Assembly (NCBI GenBank): GCA_965279205.1
Contig: OZ257144.1
Span: forward strand, 1,054,001 to 1,118,000
Direction of reading: 5' to 3'
Length of the DNA: 64,000 nucleotides
Source: UBA7672 sp965279205
GTDB taxonomy: Bacteria > Pseudomonadota > Alphaproteobacteria > Caulobacterales > Hyphomonadaceae
Shown here: positions 23,261 to 33,013 of the stretch, piece by piece
Position numbering within the stretch: position 1 is the stretch's first letter
Layout of the letters: every line of letters starts with the position of its first letter
Notes under the pieces: generated by a model
The model's database searches: none
Told to the model about the DNA's origin: nothing
The model's input: only the letters and a program-made list of their open reading frames with translations
Translations under genes and position numbers: made by a program

Positions 23261-23683
23261 CTAGCCCTTCGCGCCGCCAAGCTTGCAGATGTGTTTCCAT
23301 TCAGCGGCGGTTACCGGCTGCACGGACAACCGGCCGATCTTGACCAGCACCATTTCGCCGAGCGCCTTGTCCGCCTTGATCTGCGCCAACGTCACCGGTC
23401 TCTTCAGAGGCTCCGCCGCGACCGTGTCAACAACAACCCAGGGCGAGTCCTTTTCGGCGGTGGGATCCGGATAGGCTGTCTTCGCAACCTCGACGATGCC
23501 GACAATCTGCTTCTCGTCGCCTGTGTGATAGAAGAACGCTCGATCGCCCTTGGCCATCTTCTGGAGGTTCAGCTTCGCCGGATGCGCGCGCACGCCTGTC
23601 CACGGCGTACCCCTCTTGCCTGCCTTGACCTGCGCATCCCAGGAAAACTCCTCGGGCTCAGACTTCACCAGCCAATAGGCCAT
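23261..23683 (-). CDS. EVE domain-containing protein
   Basis: The 140-residue protein is a single EVE domain: 'YWLVKSEPEEFSWDAQ' at the N-terminus, 'WTGVRAHPAKLNLQKM', 'GDRAFFYHTGDEKQIVGIVEV' and 'PWVVVDTVA' follow the family order. EVE domains belong to the PUA-like fold and bind modified bases in DNA or RNA. The gene is a common single-copy gene in Proteobacteria and is not next to restriction genes here. Confidence 0.93.
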   Translation of the reverse strand: MAYWLVKSEPEEFSWDAQVKAGKRGTPWTGVRAHPAKLNLQKMAKGDRAFFYHTGDEKQIVGIVEVAKTAYPDPTAEKDSPWVVVDTVAAEPLKRPVTLAQIKADKALGEMVLVKIGRLSVQPVTAAEWKHICKLGGAKG

Positions 23684-23747
23684 GGCGCTCTCCGTTTTGT
23701 AGCTCGCCCGTCATCTAATCGATCCGGCCTTGCGGACGCCAGCATCT

Positions 23748-24065
23748 TCACGTGTCCGCGGCGAGAAGTCTGATCGCTGTCTCCGGACACGCCGTGACGC
23801 AGAGCGCACATCCCAGACACGCGCTCGCATTGGGGGTCTCGGCCGTCTTCATTCCGTGCACCCAGACCTTGAGCTTCGAGATCACTGGCAATTTGCGGAA
23901 CACGTCAGGTTTGATCCGTTCGATCGAGAAAACGTCTACCGGGCAGATCGCGTCACACGCTGCCTTCGCTTCGCATTTTGCCGGATCGACGACGGGGCGG
24001 AGTTTGCCGGCGGGCTGGCGGCAGGATTCAGGTAGTGGGTCAGACGCCAAGGCCTCGCACTCCAT
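23748..24065 (-). CDS. Ferredoxin-like protein with one atypical cluster
   Basis: About 105 residues with two cluster motifs. The C-terminal one is complete (Cys83, Cys86, Cys89, Cys93-Pro). In the N-terminal one, Cys31, Cys37 and Cys41-Pro are present but the expected second cysteine is Lys34, so it may hold a [3Fe-4S] or altered cluster. A 30-residue insertion separates them. It begins about 15 bases after the stop of the MFS gene in the same direction; a GTG at 24071 is an alternative start. Partner unknown. Confidence 0.78.
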   Translation of the reverse strand: MECEALASDPLPESCRQPAGKLRPVVDPAKCEAKAACDAICPVDVFSIERIKPDVFRKLPVISKLKVWVHGMKTAETPNASACLGCALCVTACPETAIRLLAADT

Positions 24066-24080
24066 CCGCACATCATGCCG

Positions 24081-25436
24081 TCACTCGGGTTTGGTCAGCT
24101 CGCTCTGCTCGCGTCCGTCGAGATAGCGCGCCCGGCGGAGCTGCGGGAACACCCAGGACCAGATGCCTGCAACCGCGATAGCGCCGACGCCGCCGATGAC
24201 CACGGCCGGCACGGCGCCAACTGCGGCGGGACCAATTGCATGCGCCATCGTCCCAGCACGGAATTCTCCCAGCTCGTTCGACGCGGACACGAACACCGAG
24301 TTCACCGCATTCACACGCCCGCGCACGTCGTCCGGCGTCCATAGCTGCAGCAGCGTTTCGCGTACGACGACGCTCACCATGTCGGCGGCGCCAAGTCCGA
24401 TCAGCGCAAGTATGGATATCCACGCCACTGTCGACAGCCCGAAGAGGAGGGTGAAGCCGCCGAACAGCGCGACACAGATGAACATGATCTTCCCGGCATT
24501 GTCCCGGATGGGGAACATGGCCAGCAGAGCCGCAACTGCGATCGCGCCAATACCAGGCGCCGCGCGTAGCCAGCCAAGGCCTTCCGGCCCCAGCTTGAGA
24601 ATGTCTTCGGCATAGACCGGCAGCAGCGCGACCACGCCGCCCATCAGCACGGCGAACAGGTCGAGTGAGATGGCGCCGAGGATGATCTTCTGCCGCCAGA
24701 TGAAGCGGAAGCCCTCGAGCATGTTGTGCAGGGTCGGTCGTTCCTTGGGCGGCCCTTTGGGTGGTTTCGGTATCGCAAAGACCAGCACCGCGCCGAGCAG
24801 CATGAAGGCAAAGCCGGTCGTGTATGCGATCTCGGGTCCATGCCCGAGCAGAGCTGCGCCAAGTTGCGGCTGGCCGAGGCCGCCCAGCCAGTCGGTAAAA
24901 CCCTTCTCGCCCAGGCCAAGCAGAAGCCCGCCGGCAGCCGGGCCGATAATCGTCGCGCCCTGCCACGCTGACGAGTTCCAGGTCACGGCGTTGGCGAAGT
25001 CTTTGGTCGGCACCAGCGACACCACCAGCGAAGACGAGGCCGGTCCCAGGAAAGCCCGGGCAATGCCGAACACCACCAGCACACTCAGCATCAGCCAGGC
25101 GGAGATTGCGCCTGTGAAGGTCAGGAGCGCCATAGCAGCGGCGCACGCTGCGGCCAGCACGATCGACAGCCCCATGATCAGACGCCGGCCGAACTGGTCA
25201 GCGGCCGTGCCGGTAACAAGGACCAGCAGCGCCAAGGGCACGAATTGCACCAGCCCAACCAGACCCGTGAACAGGGTTTCGTGGGTCAGGGCGTAGATGT
25301 GCCAGATCACCGCCACCGACAGGATCTGCGCCCCGAAGGTCGTGAACACCCGGGCGAGGAAGTAGAGGACGAACGAGCCATGGCGGAAGGCGGCGAACCT
25401 TCCCGGCTGGTCGCCTTCGACAGGGATATCGGTCAT
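24081..25436 (-). CDS. MFS transporter (EntS-like)
   Basis: The 451-residue protein has 12 predicted membrane helices. 'GTAADQFGRRLIMG' is the MFS loop 2-3 motif, and 'PKPPKGPPKERPTLHN' is the central cytoplasmic loop. The overall pattern matches the EntS/DHA3-type exporters, which pump siderophores or drugs. The start at 25436 gives a normal short N-terminus; the frame continues 28 codons further upstream without family similarity. The ferredoxin gene follows directly. Confidence 0.88.
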   Translation of the reverse strand: MTDIPVEGDQPGRFAAFRHGSFVLYFLARVFTTFGAQILSVAVIWHIYALTHETLFTGLVGLVQFVPLALLVLVTGTAADQFGRRLIMGLSIVLAAACAAAMALLTFTGAISAWLMLSVLVVFGIARAFLGPASSSLVVSLVPTKDFANAVTWNSSAWQGATIIGPAAGGLLLGLGEKGFTDWLGGLGQPQLGAALLGHGPEIAYTTGFAFMLLGAVLVFAIPKPPKGPPKERPTLHNMLEGFRFIWRQKIILGAISLDLFAVLMGGVVALLPVYAEDILKLGPEGLGWLRAAPGIGAIAVAALLAMFPIRDNAGKIMFICVALFGGFTLLFGLSTVAWISILALIGLGAADMVSVVVRETLLQLWTPDDVRGRVNAVNSVFVSASNELGEFRAGTMAHAIGPAAVGAVPAVVIGGVGAIAVAGIWSWVFPQLRRARYLDGREQSELTKPE

Positions 25437-25788
25437 GGGGAGTCGGGGGAGAGCGGCGGTCGCATGGGTATGGTCGCATTGGCGGCGCCAAGGGGCGGTC
25501 TGGCAACCCCTCCGCTCCAAACTTCATCTGAATTACCGAGTGTACGGTCCGTGCCGTTATTTCATGCCACGAAGCCTGCGGCCCGGTAGTCAGTCTGACC
25601 CCTTTTGACACGCGGCTGCCCACCTCAACCTGCCGTTGGACGCTCCGTTCCGTTTGTCGCAGCGTTTATTGGCAGCGCCCTATTGCGTTAGCGATTTTGA
25701 AAGACGAGACAGGGTACGGGGAGCGATTGAATCTGCGCGCACTGAGTCTGGCCAGGATGGCCGGATCCGCGATTGGAGCCCCGCTGCC
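25437..25788. other. Divergent intergenic region upstream of mreB
   Basis: These 352 bases separate the MFS gene from mreB. TTGACA at 25605-25610 is a possible -35 for the mre operon but lacks a clear -10 at 17 bases. The 3' part is in frame with mreB but carries no MreB similarity, so I place it in the leader. I see no hairpin with a T-run and no small gene. Confidence 0.4.
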
Positions 25789-26829
25789 ATGTTCGGCAAA
25801 CTCTTCAGCCTGATGTCCACGGACATGGCGATCGACCTGGGCACCGCCAACACCCTGGTCTACGTGAAGGGCCACGGCGTTCAGCTCGATGAACCCTCCG
25901 TCGTTGCCTACGTGAACCAGAACGGTCGCAAGGTCGTCCACGCGGTCGGCAAGGAAGCCAAGATGATGCTTGGCAAGACCCCGATCTACATGGAAGCCGT
26001 CCGCCCGATGCGCGATGGCGTAATCGCCGACTTCGAAGTCGCCGAGGAAATGATCAAGCGCTTCATCCAGAAGGTGCAGGTCCGCCGCTCCTTCATCGCG
26101 CCCGTCATCATCATCTGCGTGCCCGCTGGCGCGACCCCGGTCGAGCGCCGCGCCATCCACCAGTCGGCGCAAATGGCCGGCGCTCGCGCCGTGCACCTGA
26201 TCTACGAACCCATGGCCGCCGCCATTGGCGCCGGCCTGCCCATCGACGAGCCGTCGGGCTCTATGGTGGTTGATATCGGTGGCGGAACGACCGAGGTGGC
26301 CGTCCTCTCGCTTGGCGGCCTGGTCTATTCGCGCTCGGTCCGCGTCGGCGGCGACAAGATGGACGACGCCATCGTCAACTACCTGCGCCGCGAAGAAAAC
26401 CTCCTGATCGGCGAGGCCTCGGCCGAGCGCATCAAGAAGGAAATCGGCACCGCGAAAGCCCCGGAAAACGGCAAGGGGATGTCGCTCGACATCCGCGGCC
26501 GCGACCTGATGAACGGTGTTCCCAAGGAAATCGAGATCACCGAGGCCATGGTCGCCAAGGCGTTGTCGGAGCCGGTCCAGCAGATCGTTGAAGCGGTCAA
26601 AACGGCGCTTGAAGCCATGCCGCCCGAACTGGCTGCGGACATCGTAGACAAGGGCATCGTCCTCACGGGCGGCGGCGCGCTCCTGCGCAATCTCGACGTG
26701 GTCCTGCGCGAGCGCACGGGCCTTCCAGTTACGGTCGCCGAAGATCCGCTGAAGTGCGTCGTGCTCGGGTCGGGCAAGGTGCTCGAGAACCTCGACAAAA
26801 TGAAAGGCGTGCTCGCGCCGGAGGTCTAG
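25789..26829 (+). CDS. mreB: Rod-shape determining actin homologue MreB
   Basis: The 346-residue protein is the bacterial actin that guides lateral wall synthesis. MSTDMAIDLGTANTLVYVKG is the phosphate-1 motif, VCVPAGATPVERRA and LIYEPMAAAIGAGLP are typical, DIGGGTTEVAVLSLGG is the phosphate-2 motif, and GIVLTGGGALLRNL is the adenosine motif. The start at 25789 gives the usual MFGKLFS N-terminus with its membrane-binding amphipathic helix. It heads mreC-mreD-mrdA-rodA. Confidence 0.97.
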   Translation: MFGKLFSLMSTDMAIDLGTANTLVYVKGHGVQLDEPSVVAYVNQNGRKVVHAVGKEAKMMLGKTPIYMEAVRPMRDGVIADFEVAEEMIKRFIQKVQVRRSFIAPVIIICVPAGATPVERRAIHQSAQMAGARAVHLIYEPMAAAIGAGLPIDEPSGSMVVDIGGGTTEVAVLSLGGLVYSRSVRVGGDKMDDAIVNYLRREENLLIGEASAERIKKEIGTAKAPENGKGMSLDIRGRDLMNGVPKEIEITEAMVAKALSEPVQQIVEAVKTALEAMPPELAADIVDKGIVLTGGGALLRNLDVVLRERTGLPVTVAEDPLKCVVLGSGKVLENLDKMKGVLAPEV

Positions 26830-26889
26830 TCCTCGAGAGCGAAGCCCGTCAGAATCCTTGTGGGCCGGTGAGGGCCCAGGGAGCGGTAA

Positions 26890-27924
26890 ATGGCCTGGTA
26901 CGGTCGCAGACGATCCGGAGAACCGCGCGTCGGTGCGCGGGCGGTCGTTGTCGGCCTCGGCATCTCGATGGTCGGCGCCCTTGCCATCCAGACTTCCTCC
27001 ACCGTTCGCCAGGGCATAGATGTTTCGCGCCGCTCGATGGACGGCGCGACCGCCAGTCTCGCCAGCTGGTCGTCCGGTGTCGCCAGCTGGTCCTTCGGCT
27101 TTGGTCGCAGCAAGGAAGACGAGGCTAAGATCACCGAACTTGAAGCTCGCGTCCGTGACCTGCAGCGCTGGAAAGACCTCGCCGAGACCATGACGCTGCG
27201 CATGGCGCGCTACGAAAAACTGCTCGACCTAGTCGGCGAGACTCAGGGCCAGTCGGTCACCGCTCGCGTCGTTGCCGAGGAAAATGGCCCCTTTGCCGCC
27301 ACCCGCATCGCCAATGCTGGCGCGGCCAATGGCGTGCGCGAGGGCTTTGCGGCAGTGAACGAGAACGGTCTTGTCGGCCGCGTGATCCGCGTCGGCGAAT
27401 ATACGTCCCGCATCTTGCTGCTGACCGATTTCTCAAGCCGTATTCCCGTCATGGGTTCGCAATCCGGCGACCGCGCGCTTCTAGTTGGCGACAGTGGAAG
27501 CGGCGCGCGCCTGCTTGAACCGGAAACGCCTGACCGCATTATTCCGGGTGAGATCTGGGTCACATCAGGCGACGATGGAAAGATGCCGCTCGGCGTCCGT
27601 GTCGGCCGCGCCCGCAAGGATGGCGATGAGTGGCGCGTTGATCTCGAGATGGAAAGCGCGCCGGTCGATTTCGTACGGCTGGTTCCGCCGCCGGACTTTG
27701 CTGCACCCGAGATTGCACCCATCCTCGGCGACGGCCTGCCGCAGAAGAACACTGACCAGTCACTGAGAACGGTCGTAGCGACGCCAGCGCCCACGCCGCC
27801 TGCCTCGGTGCAGACCACGACCTCCGGTCAGAAGCCGCCGGTGGCGCAGAAGCCCCCGGCGAATTCGACGCCGACTCAAACACAGACACCGGCGCGGCCC
27901 GCCGGGCAGGGCGGCGCGCAATGA
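26890..27924 (+). CDS. mreC: Rod-shape determining protein MreC
   Basis: The 344-residue bitopic protein has a membrane helix near residues 18-40, a coiled coil (about 75-110, EDEAKITELEARVRDL) and the periplasmic MreC beta-barrel domain ('VTARVVAEENGPFAATRIANAG', 'AVNENGLVGRVIRVGEYTSRILLLTD'). A Pro/Gln/Thr-rich tail from about residue 290 is typical of Alphaproteobacteria. It links MreB to the elongasome and activates PBP2. Its stop overlaps the mreD start by four bases. Confidence 0.93.
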   Translation: MAWYGRRRSGEPRVGARAVVVGLGISMVGALAIQTSSTVRQGIDVSRRSMDGATASLASWSSGVASWSFGFGRSKEDEAKITELEARVRDLQRWKDLAETMTLRMARYEKLLDLVGETQGQSVTARVVAEENGPFAATRIANAGAANGVREGFAAVNENGLVGRVIRVGEYTSRILLLTDFSSRIPVMGSQSGDRALLVGDSGSGARLLEPETPDRIIPGEIWVTSGDDGKMPLGVRVGRARKDGDEWRVDLEMESAPVDFVRLVPPPDFAAPEIAPILGDGLPQKNTDQSLRTVVATPAPTPPASVQTTTSGQKPPVAQKPPANSTPTQTQTPARPAGQGGAQ

Positions 27925-28409
27925 CGCTGCCCTGGCGCATCTGGGTCCTGCTCCTGACGATGCTTGCAGCGTTCACTTCGGCCTTTGGCATGCAGGTTGG
28001 TCTGGCTGGTTCATGGTGGCCGATCGCGGGTCTCTGGCTCGCCGCCGGTCTTGCATCATTTGGCCTTTCCGTGTGGGTCGCCGGTTGTCTTATCCTGCTC
28101 GGTGTCGCGATGGACTTCATGGGTGAAGCACCGATCGGCTCATGGCCGCTGGCATTGCTCGGGGCCTATGGCGTCGCGCTTGTGGCCTGGGATCGTCAGC
28201 CGCCCATTCCGGTCGTCGGGGCCGAGATCATTGCCATTGTCGGCGGCATGATCGCTGCGGCCTTCCTGCTCGCCCTGGCCGGCAGCATCGCCGGTCATAC
28301 CGGGTTTTCTCGCGGCGGCTTCATGACGGACTTTCTGATCACCGCTCTGCTGTATCCGCTCGCCCGTTTTGTTATTGTGCCCGCCAGCATTAGGGTGGCC
28401 AGACGATGA
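27921..28409 (+). CDS. mreD: Rod-shape determining protein MreD
   Basis: The 162-residue protein has about five membrane helices and overlaps both neighbours with ATGA junctions. MreD sequences are poorly conserved; the identification rests on length, topology and position between mreC and mrdA. It is an inner-membrane part of the elongasome. Confidence 0.88.
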   Translation: MTLPWRIWVLLLTMLAAFTSAFGMQVGLAGSWWPIAGLWLAAGLASFGLSVWVAGCLILLGVAMDFMGEAPIGSWPLALLGAYGVALVAWDRQPPIPVVGAEIIAIVGGMIAAAFLLALAGSIAGHTGFSRGGFMTDFLITALLYPLARFVIVPASIRVARR

Positions 28410-30400
28410 GCCGCGACTGGCGCAATCAGTTTCCCTCGCGCCGGGGAATGTTCTTGATCGGCGGCGGTGTGGCGTTCGTTGGCCTCACCACGCGGCTGGC
28501 CGAGCTGCAGCTTTTTCGTCAGGCTGAATTCGAGTCGAAGGCGACGGAAACCCGCATTCGTCTCGAACCCGCGCCGCCCCACCGCGGCACGATCTATGAC
28601 CGAACCGGACGCGTGCTCGCAGGCTCCAAGCGCAATTTCTACGTCACGCTGCGACCGGAACTTGCGGGGGATGATCGTGAGATCGCTGATGTGATCGATC
28701 GCCTCAGCCGCATCCTGCCGCTCAGCGAATCCAAGAAACGCTCACTGCTTCAGGAAGCAACCACCCAGGCCGGGTTCCGCGACATCCTGGTGGCGGACGA
28801 TCTTACCTGGGAAGAGTTCGCGCAGATCAATGTGATGGCGCCGGAACTCAGCGGCGTCAGCGCTGAAGTCGGTGAGTTGCGCTCCTATCCGTTGCAGAAT
28901 GCTTTCTACCACACGATTGGCTATGTCGCGAAAGCGAACGAAGCCAATATCATGCAGATGATCGAGCGTGACCAGAAGGCAGCCGGTGAAAGCCCCGACT
29001 CGCCGGAAGGCAAGACGCGCGCATCAACCGTTCGCCGTCTCTATCGCCACCCCGCCATGCGCGTCGGCAAGACTGGCCTCGAAGCCTGGGGCGAGACGGC
29101 GCTGAAGGGCGAACCCGGCAAGATCCGCGTGCTGCAGAACGCCAATGGTCGTGTCATCGACCGCCTGCCCAGCGACGACCTCGTCGGCAAGCCGGGCGAG
29201 GAGGTCGTGCTCAGTCTCGACGCCGAGCTGCAGAACTACGCTATCCAGAGCTTCGGCAATGAAGCGGGCAGCGTCGTCCTGATCGATATCGCGACCGGTG
29301 AAGTGCTGGTGATGATGTCGACGCCGGCGCCTGATCCCAACCTCTTCGTGTCCGGCATTTCCTCTGCGCCCTACCAGGCGCTGCAGGTCGACGAGCGAAA
29401 CCCACTCTACCACAAATCCTACGACGGAGTTTATCCGCCGGGCTCGACCTTCAAGATCATTGTGGCGGCGGCGGCAATCGAGTCCGGCGCCATGAAGCCG
29501 GAAGACACGGTCCACTGCAGTGGCAAGGCCTGGTACTACAATCGCTTCTACAATTGCTGGAAGCCGGAAGGACATGGCACCGTCAACCTGCACACCGGTA
29601 TCCAGAAATCCTGCGACTGCTACTTCTACCGGGCGGCTGAAAAGACCGGGATCGAAGCGATTGCCGATGTCGCCAAACGTTTCGGCCTAGGTCACCGCTA
29701 CGAGCTTGGCCTCACCGGCGGCAAGTCCGGCTCGGTTCCGAACGATGCCTGGAAGCGCAAGCTCATCGGCGAGCAGTGGTATGCCGGCGACACGATCAGC
29801 GCCGGCATCGGGCAGGGCTATGTCACGACAACGCCTTTCCAGCTTGCCGTCATGTGTTCGCGCATCGCCGGCGGCGTTGCGACGCCCAATCCGCACATCG
29901 TCGTCAGCGGCATGAATGTGCCGGACTACGAAATCACGCCGATGGGCGAGTTCAAGCCGGGTGTGCTTGAGGCCGTACGCGCCGGCATGTTCGCCGTCAC
30001 CTCGGAGCCGGGCGGCACAGCGATCCGCTTTGGCGCGCTGGACGAGAAGAACGAGCTGCCCGCGCCCTTTACCGGCGCTCGCATGGCCGGCAAGTCTGGT
30101 TCGGCGCAGGTCCGCGTCATTCTTGCCTCTGAGCGGAACTCCAAGGGCGAGGCCATCAAGAACGACAAGCTGCCGTGGAAACTGCGCGACCACGCGCTCT
30201 TTGTCGCCTACGCGCCGACCGACAAGCCGCGCTATGCGGTAGCGGTTGTCGTCGAGCATGGCGGCTCCGGTTCGAGTGTCGCCGCGCCTTTCGCGAAGGA
30301 TATTCTCGCCGCGGCACTCAAGTCCAATCCTGCTGCGCGCAAGCCCTTCCAGCCGCAGAAGCGCGAAGTCGCCACCGTTGCCGAGACGAAGCGCACATGA
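28406..30400 (+). CDS. mrdA: Penicillin-binding protein 2
   Basis: The 664-residue monofunctional D,D-transpeptidase builds the lateral wall with RodA. It has one membrane helix (about 12-32), a dimerisation/head region with 'APPHRGTIYDRTGRVLA', and a transpeptidase domain with SxxK at Ser347-Lys350 (YPPGSTFKI), SCD in 'IQKSCDCYFYR', and KSG in 'MAGKSGSAQV'. The C-terminus is Lys/Pro-rich. Stop and rodA start overlap by four bases. Confidence 0.96.
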   Translation: MSRDWRNQFPSRRGMFLIGGGVAFVGLTTRLAELQLFRQAEFESKATETRIRLEPAPPHRGTIYDRTGRVLAGSKRNFYVTLRPELAGDDREIADVIDRLSRILPLSESKKRSLLQEATTQAGFRDILVADDLTWEEFAQINVMAPELSGVSAEVGELRSYPLQNAFYHTIGYVAKANEANIMQMIERDQKAAGESPDSPEGKTRASTVRRLYRHPAMRVGKTGLEAWGETALKGEPGKIRVLQNANGRVIDRLPSDDLVGKPGEEVVLSLDAELQNYAIQSFGNEAGSVVLIDIATGEVLVMMSTPAPDPNLFVSGISSAPYQALQVDERNPLYHKSYDGVYPPGSTFKIIVAAAAIESGAMKPEDTVHCSGKAWYYNRFYNCWKPEGHGTVNLHTGIQKSCDCYFYRAAEKTGIEAIADVAKRFGLGHRYELGLTGGKSGSVPNDAWKRKLIGEQWYAGDTISAGIGQGYVTTTPFQLAVMCSRIAGGVATPNPHIVVSGMNVPDYEITPMGEFKPGVLEAVRAGMFAVTSEPGGTAIRFGALDEKNELPAPFTGARMAGKSGSAQVRVILASERNSKGEAIKNDKLPWKLRDHALFVAYAPTDKPRYAVAVVVEHGGSGSSVAAPFAKDILAAALKSNPAARKPFQPQKREVATVAETKRT

Positions 30401-31557
30401 TGCTTCGCAAGGACTCGCTGGTCTACAAGCTGACCCAGCTGCACTGGTTTCTGCTGCTGACGATCATCGCGCTTGCGACATTCGGCACGCTTATCCTGTT
30501 CTCGGCCGGCTCCAGCGCGCATGACCTTGCGACTGGCGCTCCCAAGATCAACGCTGAATACGCCATCGCCCATGCCTCGCGTTTCCTGCTGATGCTGGGC
30601 GTGGCGCTGATCGTGGCGTTGCTGCCGCTGAAGCTGTGGGCCGCGTTGGCCTATCCGGCTTACGCTGTCGGCGTCGTCATGTTGATCTTCGTTGACTTTG
30701 GCGGGGTCGTTGTGAACGGTGCCGAACGCTGGCTGCAGATCCTGCCTGGCTTCCGCATCCAGCCGTCGGAACTGATGAAGATCGCCGTGCCGCTGGCGTT
30801 GGCGCGCTACTATCACCAGCTGTTCGCCTCGGGCCGACACGGGCTGTGGATCCACATCTGGGCGTTCATCATGGTCGCTATTCCGGTGGGGCTGGTTCTG
30901 CGCCAGCCCGATCTCGGTACAGCGCTGATGATCATGGGAACCGGTTGCGCCGTGATCTTCTTCGCCGGCATCAGCCTGCGCGTCGTCGGCTTGATCTTCC
31001 TGATGGTCGCGGTGATGACGCCTATCGTCTACTTCTTCTTCTTGCACGACTATCAGCGCGAGCGCATCGAGACGATGTTCAACCCGGAAGCCGATCCGCT
31101 CGGGGCCGGCTATCAGCTGCAGCAGGGTCTCATCGCCGTCGGGTCGGGGGGCGCCGCCGGCAAGGGCTTCATGGAAGGCGCCCAGAAGGAGCTGGAATAT
31201 ATCCCTGAACAGCACACCGACTTCATCTTCACCATCGTGGCGGAAGAGTTCGGATTCGCAGGTTCGCTGACCGTGCTGCTGGCCTGGGGTATCGCGCTCT
31301 ACCAGGGCATGGCCATTGCCGGGAATTCCCGCAGCGCCTTTGGGGGGCTTGCGGCAGCAGGCTTTGTTTCAACCCTGCTTCTTTACGTTGTCATCAACAT
31401 TGGAATGGTGATTGGACTGCTTCCTGTCGTTGGAATTCCATTGCCGCTAATCTCGTATGGCGGCACGGTTATTGTCACAGTCATGGTCGGATTCGGTCTT
31501 TTGATGGCTGTACACCTCAACCGTGCGAACGATATGACCCTCAGCGGGATGTTCTGA
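30397..31557 (+). CDS. rodA: Peptidoglycan glycosyltransferase RodA
   Basis: The 386-residue SEDS-family protein has ten membrane helices and polymerises lipid II with PBP2. Signature segments are 'GAERWLQILPGFRIQPSELMKIA', 'LRQPDLGTALMI' and 'EQHTDFIFTIVAEEFGF', and the C-terminal 'PLPLISYGGTVIVTVMVGFGLLM'. The start at 30397 (or 30400) overlaps the mrdA stop. It ends the mre operon. Confidence 0.96.
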   Translation: MMLRKDSLVYKLTQLHWFLLLTIIALATFGTLILFSAGSSAHDLATGAPKINAEYAIAHASRFLLMLGVALIVALLPLKLWAALAYPAYAVGVVMLIFVDFGGVVVNGAERWLQILPGFRIQPSELMKIAVPLALARYYHQLFASGRHGLWIHIWAFIMVAIPVGLVLRQPDLGTALMIMGTGCAVIFFAGISLRVVGLIFLMVAVMTPIVYFFFLHDYQRERIETMFNPEADPLGAGYQLQQGLIAVGSGGAAGKGFMEGAQKELEYIPEQHTDFIFTIVAEEFGFAGSLTVLLAWGIALYQGMAIAGNSRSAFGGLAAAGFVSTLLLYVVINIGMVIGLLPVVGIPLPLISYGGTVIVTVMVGFGLLMAVHLNRANDMTLSGMF

Positions 31558-31617
31558 TCCGGCCGCCGGCCGGGCAGGGCCGGACCGCCAGGACAGACGC
31601 CATAGGCAGGGGACTTC

Positions 31618-33009
31618 ATGACCATCGCAGGCCGCGTTGATCGCAAGAGCGAGACATGGTCCTCGCGCGCCGGCTTCATCATGGCCGCTGTCGGATCGTC
31701 GGTCGGCCTTGGCAATATCTGGCGTTTTACCTACCTCACCGGCGAGAATGGCGGCGGCGCCTTCGTCATCGCTTATCTCGTCTGCCTCGCACTGATCGCG
31801 TTCCCGCTGCTCGCCGCTGAATACGCCATCGGCCGCCGCTCGGGGCATTCGGCCGTGGAAAGCGTTCAGGCGCTGGCGCGTGTTTCCGGCAAGAGCGAGC
31901 TGTGGGGCGGTGTTGCCTGGCTAGGATCGCTGGCGGCGTTCTTCATTCTGACCTTCTACTGTGTGGTCTCCGCCTGGTTCATGGCCTACCTGCCGTTCGC
32001 CGTGTCAGGCGCCTTTGGCGATGGCATGGGATCGGTCGAGGTCTCGCTCAACCGCTTCAACGAGGTGACTTCGCGCGAGAACCTGCCTCTGCTTCTTGTC
32101 TATCTCGCGCTCTTCATCGGCGCGGCGGTCATTGTCGTCGGACGGGGCGTCAAGCGCGGGATCGAGCGGGCCTCGACATTGTTGATGCCGATCTTCCTGC
32201 TGGTGCTGCTGATCCTGCTCGGCTTCGCGGTTGCCGAGGGGCAGTTCGGCGAGGCTGTGCGCTTCCTCACTCAGGTGAGGCTGGAAGATTTCAGCTTCTC
32301 CATGCTGCTCGATGCGCTGAGTCAGTCCTTCTTCGCGACGGGCGTCGGTGCGGCGGTAATGATCACCTACGGCGCCTATCTCAAGGGCGACGCTGACGTG
32401 CCGCGTTCCTCTGCCATCGTCGCTGGCGCCGACACGATCGTGGCGCTGGTAGCGGCGCTGGTTGTCTTTTCATTGGTCTTCGCGGTCGGTAGTGATCCCG
32501 GGTCGGGTTTCGGCCTCCTGTTCGTGAACCTGCCGATCGGTCTCGCCCAGATGCCGTATGGCAATATCGTCGGCGGCTCGTTCTTCCTGCTGGCGCTGTT
32601 CGCGGCGCTGGCCTCGTCGATCTCGCTGATGGAAGTGGCGGTCTCATGGCTCGATGAGCGCACCGGCGTTACCCGCTGGGGCGCGGCGCTTGGCGTTGGC
32701 TTCGCGGCCTTCGTGATCGGGGCGGGGTACATCTTCTCACGCGACTACATCGCCTTCGTGGATTTCGTGGCCTCCTCGCTCCTGATGCCGCTGGGCGGCT
32801 TCCTGGTGGCGGTGTTCTCGGGCTGGGTGATCGAGAAGAAGCTGATGGAATCGGAGTTCGGCACGCCGTTCTTCCGCGTCTGGCGTCCCGTTGTGCGCTG
32901 GCTGATCCCGATCGCTGTCGGCATCATCCTGGTGATGGGCGTCTACGAAAAGCTTGGCGTCGGGCGCGCAGCCAGCGCGACGCAGGAATTGCTGACCGAC
33001 AGCAAGTAG
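31618..33009 (+). CDS. Neurotransmitter:sodium symporter (NSS) family transporter
   Basis: The 463-residue protein has about 11-12 membrane helices and matches bacterial NSS proteins (LeuT/MhsT relatives). The first helix 'FIMAAVGSSVGLGNIWRFTYL' carries the Na+/substrate site GSSVGLGNIWRFPY-like motif, and 'GENGGGAFVIAYLV' follows. It likely imports an amino acid with sodium. It follows rodA by 60 bases and may be on its transcript. Only four bases separate its stop from the convergent pip gene. Confidence 0.92.
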   Translation: MTIAGRVDRKSETWSSRAGFIMAAVGSSVGLGNIWRFTYLTGENGGGAFVIAYLVCLALIAFPLLAAEYAIGRRSGHSAVESVQALARVSGKSELWGGVAWLGSLAAFFILTFYCVVSAWFMAYLPFAVSGAFGDGMGSVEVSLNRFNEVTSRENLPLLLVYLALFIGAAVIVVGRGVKRGIERASTLLMPIFLLVLLILLGFAVAEGQFGEAVRFLTQVRLEDFSFSMLLDALSQSFFATGVGAAVMITYGAYLKGDADVPRSSAIVAGADTIVALVAALVVFSLVFAVGSDPGSGFGLLFVNLPIGLAQMPYGNIVGGSFFLLALFAALASSISLMEVAVSWLDERTGVTRWGAALGVGFAAFVIGAGYIFSRDYIAFVDFVASSLLMPLGGFLVAVFSGWVIEKKLMESEFGTPFFRVWRPVVRWLIPIAVGIILVMGVYEKLGVGRAASATQELLTDSK

Positions 33010-33013
33010 GCGC

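Noticed and set aside
31557..31590. GC-rich inverted repeat after rodA as a terminator
   Set aside because: A 7-bp TCCGGCC/GGCCGGA stem exists but there is no T-run, so termination is not supported.
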